NCBI GenBank assembly: GCA_013824615.1
Contig: PNOC01000026.1
Coordinates: 1 to 47,160 of the forward strand
DNA: 47,160 nucleotides
Direction of reading: 5' to 3'
Source: Thermodesulfovibrio sp.
GTDB lineage: Bacteria > Nitrospirota > Thermodesulfovibrionia > Thermodesulfovibrionales > UBA6898
This document shows positions 26,903 through 33,662 of this stretch, piece by piece. The notes under the pieces are model-generated. The model had not been told where the DNA came from, did not search any database, and worked only from the letters and a program-made list of their open reading frames with translations. The translations under genes and the position numbers were made by a program. Position 1 is the first letter of the stretch. Every line of letters begins with the position of its first letter.

Positions 26903-27324
26903 ACAGGGATTTTTTTGAGGGCTATGCCGAACGCATCGATATAGACGCATTTTTCAGCGATGATCTTGGGAAGGCGGGTGACTCTGGCGGCGGGATGAAT
27001 ATTGATGTCATGTTCAAAGGCCGGGTGAAGAATTATGTGGAGAACCGCACGCTCCTGATCAAGGAATTTGAGCTCGATGTCTATAAAACCCCTGATGGCC
27101 GCTATATCATACACATCTGCCGTCTTGACGGTTCATCAAACTTCTGCGATTATTATCTCGTCGACAGGCTGCACCTCCCCCTGAAATTCCGTATCGTCCG
27201 CGCCCTGTTTTGCGAAAGCCTTGAGCCGGATGATATCTATTTTGAATTGGGCATGTTCTCCGAAGAAATGCAGGAAGTTGCTGAGCTGCTCTCAGGCGTC
27301 CGTACCTTCAGCGGGCTGTACTGA
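26899..27324 (+). CDS. Hypothetical protein, 141 aa, coupled to the Rdx protein
   Basis: I do not recognise the family. The protein is soluble, acidic and probably mixed alpha/beta (IDVMFKGRVKNYVENR, YIIHICRLDGSSNFCDYYLVDRL), with three scattered cysteines and no signal peptide. It overlaps the upstream Rdx gene by 4 nt and ends 35 nt before the histidine kinase gene, so it could be a redox partner, or a link between the Rdx protein and the sensor. This is inference from position only. Confidence 0.65.
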   Translation: MNRDFFEGYAERIDIDAFFSDDLGKAGDSGGGMNIDVMFKGRVKNYVENRTLLIKEFELDVYKTPDGRYIIHICRLDGSSNFCDYYLVDRLHLPLKFRIVRALFCESLEPDDIYFELGMFSEEMQEVAELLSGVRTFSGLY

Positions 27325-27359
27325 ATGCCTGCAGCTATTTTCCGGAAAGCGAGTATTTC

Positions 27360-29807
27360 GTGAAACAAGCAGCCGATGCAGCGCCACGAATCAATAAACA
27401 GGGTTGCGCTGCAATACAGACAGCAAAGGACGCCGACGGGATGGACCTGCTGCGCAGGGAAATCAGACAGCTCAGGAAGCAGGGCAGGGAACTGGAGGGG
27501 TTTTACGACAGTATTCTCAACGGCATTCCCTGCGGGGTCTGGGTTTCCGATTCCGCAGACCGCATATACTACGCCAACAAAGGCATGGAGATGATTGCCG
27601 GGACCACCAAGCAGAAGCTTGTGGGCCACCAGGTGTTCGAGGATGTCCATGAAAATCTGAGCGATGCCTTTGTCCGCCATTACGAAGAGGCGCGCAACAC
27701 TCTCCAGCCGTTGTATTACAGCGCCATCCCGGTACTGACTCCTGCCGGCCGTCAGACGTATCAGTCCGGGTGGCTCCTTCCGAAGATTCGCAGCAGGCGC
27801 TACGATGGCATGATATGCATTGTTGAAGATATTACCAGCCATAAGGCGATCGCCAAGGCCTTAAGCGAGAGCGAGGCAAAGTACCAGGATCTTGTCCAGA
27901 ATGTCAACAGTGTTATTCTCAGGCTCGATCTGGAGGGGCGGGTGACTTTTTTTAATTTGTTTGCCCAGAATTTTTTTGGTTTTCCGGAAAGGGAGATCCT
28001 CGGAAAAAGCATTGTAGGCACTATTGTGCCTGATACCGAGGAGGAAAGGGCCTCCCTGAGAGGCATGCTTCGGAACATTGGCAGAGATGCGGCGACGTAT
28101 GCCAACCGCGAACTGATAAATGTGCGCAGAAATGGAGAACCGGTCTGGATTGCCTGGACGAACAAGGCGATTTTTGACAGCGAGGGGCAGCTCTCTGAAA
28201 TTCTCTGCGTCGGCAACGATGTTACGGCGCGCAAGCAGAATGAGACTCTGCTGGAGCAGTACCGGAACGAGCTTGAGCAGCAGGTGGCGATGCGGACGAC
28301 TGAATTGACCAGGGCGAATGAAGCGCTCCAGCTTGAGATCGCGGAACGAAAATGGGCCGAGAATGTCCTGAGGAAGTCCGAGGAAAAATACCGGCTGGTT
28401 GTTGAAAATGCCAATGAAGGCGTGGTGGTCGGTCAGGACGGGCTCTTTAAATACACGAATCAGAAGGCGCTCCGCATTACAGGTTTCAGCGAGGCTGAAC
28501 TGACTTCAATGCCCTTTATTGAACTCTTCCATCCCGATGATCGTGATATAGTCATGGAGCGCTATCTCCGCCGGCTGCGGGGTGATTCTATGCCGAGCGT
28601 CTACTCCTGCCGTATCATTGACAAGGCCGGCGACACCAGGTGGCTCGAGATCAATTCTGTTCTGATCACCTGGATGGGAAGACCGGCCATTCTGACTTTT
28701 TTCAGCAATATTACTGAGCGCAAGACTACGGAAGAGCAACTGAGGCTGCTCGAATCAGCCATGCAGCAGACCTCGGATTCTATTATTATAACCACGGCCC
28801 GCAAGGAGCACTTTGCCTCTAAAATCGTTTATGTCAATGATGCCTTCACTCGCATGACCGGCTATACGCCGGAGGACGTTATCGGGCGGCTTTCGGTGAT
28901 GCTCCAGGGTCCCAAGACCGACAGCACCGAGTGGTTCAGGCTCGAGGGTGACCAGGTCGATGGCAAGACCTTTCATGTCGAGACGCTCATGCAGCGTAAG
29001 GACAGGAGTAAATTCTACCTGGAATGGCGCATATCTCCGATTCGGAACGAGCAGGGGAAGGTCACCCACTTTGTCTCGATGCAGCGCGACATTTCGAAAC
29101 GGAAAAAAGACGAAGAGGAACTGCTTGCCTACCAGGAGCAGCTCCGCTCCTTTACTTCTGAGTTGTCGCTGACTGAGGAGCGGGAGCGGCGCAGAATTGC
29201 CACAGACCTGCATGATCACATCGGCCAGATTCTGGCCATCACCAAGATCAGACTCGGCGCGCTGCGGGATGTCTTTGCCTCGACACACTCCGGCCGGGAA
29301 ATTGACGAGATCAGGGCCCTGGTGGAGCAGGCCATCGGCTACACAAAATCCCTGACCTTTGAGCTGAGTCCCCCGATCCTCTACGAACTCGGGCTGCCGG
29401 CTGCTGTGGAGTGGCTCTGCGAAAAACTTCAGAAGGAGCACGGGCTGGCCTTTATCTGCCGCGACGACGGCAAGGAGAAGCCGCTGGCGGTTGATGTTAC
29501 CGTACTGCTTTTTCAGGCCCTGAGGGAGCTGCTGATCAACGTGGTGAAGCATGCCCGGGCAACACAGGTAACGGTCGACTTGAAGCGCAGTGACGACACG
29601 GTCAGGATTATTGTCAGCGATAACGGGATAGGCTTTGATCCCGCTCTGGTCAGCAAAGGGAGCACCTTCGGACTCTTCAGTGTCAGGGAGCGACTGAAGC
29701 ATTTCGGCGGTCACTACGAGATCCTGACAAAACCGGGTTCCGGTACGACGATTATCATGCGGGCGCTGTTGCAGAATGCTGACGCTGCGGGGCAGAGATG
29801 GCCATAA
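27360..29807 (+). CDS. Soluble four-PAS sensor histidine kinase (NarX/LiaS-type core)
   Basis: An 815-aa protein starting with GTG. Domains in order: PAS at about 45-160, PAS 163-290, a coiled coil about 290-335 (LLEQYRNELEQQVAMRTTELTR), PAS 338-460, PAS 460-590 ending in QRDISKRKKDEEEL, HisKA_3 dimerisation domain with the phospho-accepting His618 in TDLHDHIGQ, and HATPase_c with Asn727 in LLINVVKHA and DNGIGFD. No membrane segment is seen, so it senses a cytoplasmic signal, possibly redox, gas or a small molecule; no heme or flavin site can be assigned by eye. It overlaps the response regulator gene by 10 nt. Its place just upstream of the methyltransferase/CODH genes suggests it may control them. 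Confidence 0.9.
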   Translation: MKQAADAAPRINKQGCAAIQTAKDADGMDLLRREIRQLRKQGRELEGFYDSILNGIPCGVWVSDSADRIYYANKGMEMIAGTTKQKLVGHQVFEDVHENLSDAFVRHYEEARNTLQPLYYSAIPVLTPAGRQTYQSGWLLPKIRSRRYDGMICIVEDITSHKAIAKALSESEAKYQDLVQNVNSVILRLDLEGRVTFFNLFAQNFFGFPEREILGKSIVGTIVPDTEEERASLRGMLRNIGRDAATYANRELINVRRNGEPVWIAWTNKAIFDSEGQLSEILCVGNDVTARKQNETLLEQYRNELEQQVAMRTTELTRANEALQLEIAERKWAENVLRKSEEKYRLVVENANEGVVVGQDGLFKYTNQKALRITGFSEAELTSMPFIELFHPDDRDIVMERYLRRLRGDSMPSVYSCRIIDKAGDTRWLEINSVLITWMGRPAILTFFSNITERKTTEEQLRLLESAMQQTSDSIIITTARKEHFASKIVYVNDAFTRMTGYTPEDVIGRLSVMLQGPKTDSTEWFRLEGDQVDGKTFHVETLMQRKDRSKFYLEWRISPIRNEQGKVTHFVSMQRDISKRKKDEEELLAYQEQLRSFTSELSLTEERERRRIATDLHDHIGQILAITKIRLGALRDVFASTHSGREIDEIRALVEQAIGYTKSLTFELSPPILYELGLPAAVEWLCEKLQKEHGLAFICRDDGKEKPLAVDVTVLLFQALRELLINVVKHARATQVTVDLKRSDDTVRIIVSDNGIGFDPALVSKGSTFGLFSVRERLKHFGGHYEILTKPGSGTTIIMRALLQNADAAGQRWP

Positions 29808-30445
29808 GGGTCATACTGGCTGATGACCATAAGATCGTGCGGGACGGACTCCGCACCCTGCTGCAGAAATATCCCGAGATTGAAGTGATCGGCGAGGCTG
29901 AAGACGGCAGATCGACCGTCGAGTTGACGAGGGAGCTTTCCCCTGATGTGGTCATCATGGACATTGCCATGCCGGATATGAACGGCATCGAGGCGACACG
30001 GCGGATTACCGGGGAGAAGCCCGGCGTGAAGGTGGTGGCCCTCTCGATGCATTCCGACAAGCGGTTTGTTTCAGAAATGCTGAAGGCGGGCGCGTCTGCC
30101 TATCTCCTGAAGCACTCGGCCTTTGAAGAACTGGTGACGGCCATCATGACCGTCCGCGAGAACCGTATGTACCTGAGCCCCGCGGTAACCGGGGTGGTCG
30201 TCGACAGCTATGTCAGGCAGAACGGCAAGCCTGAGTCATCGGTCTTTTCAGTGCTGAGCGACCGTGAGCGGGAGGTGCTCCAGCTGCTGGCCGAGGGTAA
30301 GAATACCAAGGAGATCGCCTCCAGCCTGAACCTCAGCGGCAAGACGGTTGAGGCCCATCGCATGAATATCATGTCCAAGCTCAATATGCACAGCATCGCA
30401 GAGCTCACCAAATACGCAATCCGTGAAGGTCTTACCTCCCTTTAG
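29798..30445 (+). CDS. NarL/LuxR-family response regulator
   Basis: A 215-aa protein. The receiver domain holds the acidic pair Asp9-Asp10, phospho-acceptor Asp55 (VVIMDIAMP) and the conserved Lys in YLLKHS. The C-terminal LuxR-type helix-turn-helix reads LSDREREVLQLLAEGKNTKEI, then LSGKTVEAHRMNIMSKL. It is the expected partner of the upstream kinase, since the two genes overlap by 10 nt. It probably binds DNA as a dimer after phosphorylation. Targets are not visible; the 201-nt gap before the methyltransferase gene is the nearest candidate. Confidence 0.93.
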   Translation: MAIRVILADDHKIVRDGLRTLLQKYPEIEVIGEAEDGRSTVELTRELSPDVVIMDIAMPDMNGIEATRRITGEKPGVKVVALSMHSDKRFVSEMLKAGASAYLLKHSAFEELVTAIMTVRENRMYLSPAVTGVVVDSYVRQNGKPESSVFSVLSDREREVLQLLAEGKNTKEIASSLNLSGKTVEAHRMNIMSKLNMHSIAELTKYAIREGLTSL

Positions 30446-30646
30446 CAGCAGCGGCAGTCCGGTCGTGCCTGCCAACTCTCAAATTGTAACTTCAGGGGTA
30501 AGGTTTTCCCTGCCCCCTAATCAGGAAATGCCTCATTGTGTTCATACCGGTCCTTGAGTAATCTAGTATATCAGCCGCATGCAGTAGAGCAAAAAACAGT
30601 AAAATATGCCGGCAAAATTCGATAAACCACGATAAAGGAGAATGCA
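30446..30646. other. 201-nt gap between regulator and C1 locus
   Basis: Holds an imperfect GC hairpin around 30493-30520 (GGGG..AGG, TTTT, CCC..CCCC) that may end the regulator transcript, then an AT-rich stretch and a strong AAAGGAG ribosome site before 30647. No convincing -35/-10 pair or sigma54 site was found, though a promoter for the C1 genes is expected here. Confidence 0.4.
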
Positions 30647-31651
30647 ATGACTTCAAAAGAACGGGTTCTGAAGCTGTTAAAAGGAGAGAAGGTCGTCCCG
30701 CCCCCGATTTTCAGCGGTATGGGAAATGTCGTTGTGCCGGTCCTGGATAAATACGGGATAGTCTTTTCCCGTGCTCATCGTGATGCAGCTCTCATGGCAA
30801 AGGCAGCAGGCGGCACCTACAAGGAGTTCTGTTTCGAGTGCGCGGTTGTGCCGTTTGACCTTGGTGTTGAGGCTGAGGCGCTTGGTGCCAAGATGAATTA
30901 TTATGACGATGTTGAAGGACTGCTCTATCCGACTGTCCAGGAAAAATGCGTCAAGGTGGCCGAGGATGTTGTTATTCCGGCTGATCTGGAAAATGCCGGA
31001 AGGATACCGGTCGTCACCGGAGCTATCAAGGCGATGAAGCAGGAATTTGGAGACGAAGTCGCCATCGGGGCCTATGTTCTCGGGCCTTTCACCCTGGCCG
31101 GCCAGGTCATGGAACTCGATGAGCTGTATGAGGAGTCCTTCCTGGATCCTGAGAAGATCAGCAAGATTCTTGAACGGCTTTCGGACGTTATCATCCGGGT
31201 GGCCAAGATCTACCGCGATGCCGGTGCGGATTTCATCACACTGCGGGAGATGGGCGGCACTTCGGATGTTATGAGCCCGAAGAGCTTCAGGAGTCTTATC
31301 AAGCCTCACGTTATGAGAATCATTGCTGAGATGCCCAGGCCGGTCGTCTTGCATATCTGCGGCGACACCAATGCCATCATCCAGGATATGGCAGAGTGCG
31401 GTGCTGACGCCATCAGTGTTGACCAGAAGAATAAACTGGCAGAGACCAGGCAGAAGGTCGGTCCGAATGTCGTCATTCTGGGTAATTTCGACCCGGTCAA
31501 GGTCCTGCATAAAGGAAATCCGGCTGATGTCGGCCCTGCGATCCTCGAGTGCATAACGAACGGAGCTGACGGGATCTGGCCTGGCTGCGATCTTTGGCCT
31601 GAAGTGCCGGCCGAGAACATGTCAGCGATGATGAAGGCATTCAGTAAATAA
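30647..31651 (+). CDS. UroD/MtaA-family corrinoid-dependent methyltransferase
   Basis: A 334-aa TIM-barrel protein of the uroporphyrinogen decarboxylase superfamily, methyltransferase branch (MtaA/CmuA/MtvB-like). Zinc ligands of that branch are visible: His236 and Cys238 in VLHICGDT and Cys314 in WPGCDLWP. GADAISVDQK and ILGNFDPV match the barrel core. Such enzymes move a methyl group between a corrinoid protein and an acceptor such as coenzyme M or tetrahydrofolate, or from a methoxylated donor. It is unlikely to be a true heme-pathway HemE given the zinc motif and context. The ribosome site AAAGGAG is strong. The second paralog at 37420 is only distantly similar, so the two probably act at different steps. 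Confidence 0.87.
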   Translation: MTSKERVLKLLKGEKVVPPPIFSGMGNVVVPVLDKYGIVFSRAHRDAALMAKAAGGTYKEFCFECAVVPFDLGVEAEALGAKMNYYDDVEGLLYPTVQEKCVKVAEDVVIPADLENAGRIPVVTGAIKAMKQEFGDEVAIGAYVLGPFTLAGQVMELDELYEESFLDPEKISKILERLSDVIIRVAKIYRDAGADFITLREMGGTSDVMSPKSFRSLIKPHVMRIIAEMPRPVVLHICGDTNAIIQDMAECGADAISVDQKNKLAETRQKVGPNVVILGNFDPVKVLHKGNPADVGPAILECITNGADGIWPGCDLWPEVPAENMSAMMKAFSK

Positions 31652-31691
31652 TCACGTTAGGATCGGCTGAGGGAGCCAGAGGGAGAATTTC

Positions 31692-32306
31692 ATGAAAATT
31701 GTTCAGATTGCCGGGTACCTTGGGTCAGGAAAGACCACGCTGGTGGTGGCCCTGGGAAAAGAGATTTCCGGGGCAGGCTTCAAGGTTGCGATACTGGTTA
31801 ACGAAGTGGGTGAAGTCCCTGTTGACGGGAAAGTCATCCAGGAGTTTGGGCTCACGGTAAAGGACATCGGGGGCGGCTGCATCTGCTGCCAGGTGGCCGG
31901 CAATCTGTTGCATACATTAAAGGCGTTGTCCATGGGTATAAAACCCGACTTTATTATCATCGAGCCGACAGGCATGGCGGTCCCTAACGCTGTGCGGGAT
32001 GTGATGAAACCGGCTGCCGGAAAACTGGACCTGACGATGGGCCCGACGATCGTGCTGCTGGATACCGGCCGCTTTGAGAAGCTTCTGTCTTATGAAACAC
32101 TCAAGCGGCTCGTAGCGGTGCAGCTCAAGGACGCAGATGTCATTGCCCTGAGCAAGGTGGATGCCGTTCCCGTGGAGCAGCGTGCAAAGGCCGAGGCTGC
32201 AGCGCGTGAGATTAATCCTGCGGCAAGGGTGCTCGGTCTGTCCACCTTTACCAGGGAAGGCATTCCGGAGATAATAGCGGCAATGAAGGATATGGTGATA
32301 GCATGA
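31692..32306 (+). CDS. G3E-family GTPase (CobW/HypB/UreG-like), metallochaperone
   Basis: A 204-aa protein. Walker A GYLGSGKTT at residues 8-16; the CICC metal-binding motif at Cys63-Cys65-Cys66 in GGGCICCQ, as in COG0523/CobW proteins; IIIEPTGMA; and the guanine-specifying SKVD. It lacks the C-terminal CobW_C domain and any His-rich tail, so it is only a G domain. Known relatives insert or deliver Ni, Co or Zn with GTP hydrolysis. Here it could serve the CODH nickel site or the corrinoid proteins (inference). Its stop overlaps the start of the next gene by 4 nt, and that protein has the His-rich segment this one lacks. Confidence 0.85.
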   Translation: MKIVQIAGYLGSGKTTLVVALGKEISGAGFKVAILVNEVGEVPVDGKVIQEFGLTVKDIGGGCICCQVAGNLLHTLKALSMGIKPDFIIIEPTGMAVPNAVRDVMKPAAGKLDLTMGPTIVLLDTGRFEKLLSYETLKRLVAVQLKDADVIALSKVDAVPVEQRAKAEAAAREINPAARVLGLSTFTREGIPEIIAAMKDMVIA

Positions 32307-32803
32307 CGAACGAGCCCAAACAAGATGAAGCCGGAGACGGCAAGTCCCACCCTGATCACACTCATGAGGAGATAAACGGTTACTGTGCCACCTATATTTT
32401 TAAGGCACCCCGGGTGCTCGATAACGATGGGGTTAAGGATTTTGCGCGGGAGCTGATGAAGGCTATTGCTGAGGCCGTCATGCGTCACGGTGCGACGGAT
32501 GTCGGGCATATAAAGGCGCATCTTGAATATGGCGGCGAGGGTTTTTTGTATGCAGACACCCTCGGCGATGTATCGGACATCATGGTGCGCGGCCGGGACG
32601 GCAGCCCGACCGATACCATAAAACTGGTCATCAACACCATTATTGTCGATATCGAAGCCCCGCAGATCCGGGATGCAAACGAAGAAGGCGTCGATGAAGT
32701 CTGCTCTAAGCTCGGCTTTACGAAGGAGATTCTCAGGCAGGACCTTTACGATGCAGACGACCATGAACACCTGCTTCAGGCACCGGACTACGACAACTTA
32801 TAG
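32303..32803 (+). CDS. Unknown protein with His-rich N-terminus, coupled to G3E GTPase
   Basis: A 166-aa protein of no recognised family. The first 25 residues include HPDHTHEE, a potential metal-binding cluster, then a compact alpha/beta domain (ATYIFKAPRV, LKAHLEYGGEGFLYADTL-like region, TIKLVINTIIVDIEAP) and an acidic C-terminus. It overlaps the GTPase gene by 4 nt. A split metallochaperone, with GTPase and His-rich partner encoded as separate chains, is my inference. Only two cysteines are present, so an Fe-S cluster is unlikely. Confidence 0.7.
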   Translation: MTNEPKQDEAGDGKSHPDHTHEEINGYCATYIFKAPRVLDNDGVKDFARELMKAIAEAVMRHGATDVGHIKAHLEYGGEGFLYADTLGDVSDIMVRGRDGSPTDTIKLVINTIIVDIEAPQIRDANEEGVDEVCSKLGFTKEILRQDLYDADDHEHLLQAPDYDNL

Positions 32804-32838
32804 AATTTAATATATAAATAGACATTTTGGGAGGTATT

Positions 32839-33660
32839 ATGACGGGTATGACGAGCCGCGAGAGCGAGATGAAGGATTTTCGGATAACAGAAGAGCCCTT
32901 TTATCTTCCGATCAGTGATGAAGTTAAACTCTTTGAGCTGGCCTATGAAAACAAGCTGCCTCTGATGCTGAAGGGACCGACCGGTTGCGGCAAAACCCGT
33001 TTCCTGGGCTATATGGCCTCGAAACTTTCTTTGCCGCTGATCACGGTCGCCTGCCACGAAGACCTTACAGCCAGCGACCTCGTCGGTCGGTATCTGCTCG
33101 ACGGTTCTTCGACCCGCTGGCAGGATGGGCCGCTGAGCCTTGCGGTCAAGCACGGTGGTATCTGCTACCTCGACGAGATCGTCGAGGCCAGGAAGGATAC
33201 CACGGTTGTTATCCACCCGCTTACCGACGACCGCCGCATCCTGCCGATCGAAAAACGCGGCACGCTTCTCGAGGCAGATGACTCCTTCATGCTTGCCATA
33301 TCCTATAATCCCGGCTATCAGACTGTTCTTAAGGACCTCAAGCAGAGTACGAAGCAGCGCTTCATCACCATCGAATTTGACTACCCGACCGCAACACTCG
33401 AAGAGGAGATCGTCATACACGAAAGCGGTATCGACCGGGCCACGGCAGGCAATCTCAGAAAAGTGGCTGAAAAATTCAGAAACCTCAAAGGCAGGGGACT
33501 CGATGAAGGTGTCAGTACACGGCTCCTGATCTATGCCGGGGTGCTTATTGTCAAGGGTGTGGACACCAGAAGGGCCTGTTCAGTGGCGCTGATCAATCCG
33601 ATTACCGACGACGTTGAGATGCAGAAGGCCCTGGAAGAAATTGTGGCGTCAATATTCTGA
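32839..33660 (+). CDS. MoxR-type AAA+ ATPase (CbbQ/NorQ/NirQ-like)
   Basis: A 273-aa protein from ATG 32839, behind GGGAGG; an in-frame TTG at 32827 overlaps that site and is unlikely. Walker A GPTGCGKT lies at residues 46-53, Walker B in GGICYLDEI, and [11 protein letters not shown] is the sensor region typical of CbbQ/NorQ. Family members work with a VWA protein to remodel and activate metalloenzymes, such as Rubisco (CbbQO) and nitric oxide reductase (NorQD). The next gene, 2 nt downstream, is exactly such a VWA partner. Neither Rubisco nor NO reductase is nearby; the targets on offer are the corrinoid system and the CODH. Confidence 0.9.
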   Translation: MTGMTSRESEMKDFRITEEPFYLPISDEVKLFELAYENKLPLMLKGPTGCGKTRFLGYMASKLSLPLITVACHEDLTASDLVGRYLLDGSSTRWQDGPLSLAVKHGGICYLDEIVEARKDTTVVIHPLTDDRRILPIEKRGTLLEADDSFMLAISYNPGYQTVLKDLKQSTKQRFITIEFDYPTATLEEEIVIHESGIDRATAGNLRKVAEKFRNLKGRGLDEGVSTRLLIYAGVLIVKGVDTRRACSVALINPITDDVEMQKALEEIVASIF

Positions 33661-33662
33661 TT

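Noticed and set aside
28755-29714. A 319-codon minus-strand frame under the histidine kinase gene.
   Set aside because: It lies opposite a clear kinase with all motifs, has no recognisable domain, and reads as a codon-bias shadow.
30647-31651. True uroporphyrinogen decarboxylase (hemE).
   Set aside because: The zinc-binding HxC and later Cys of the methyltransferase branch are present, and the neighbours are corrinoid genes, not heme genes.
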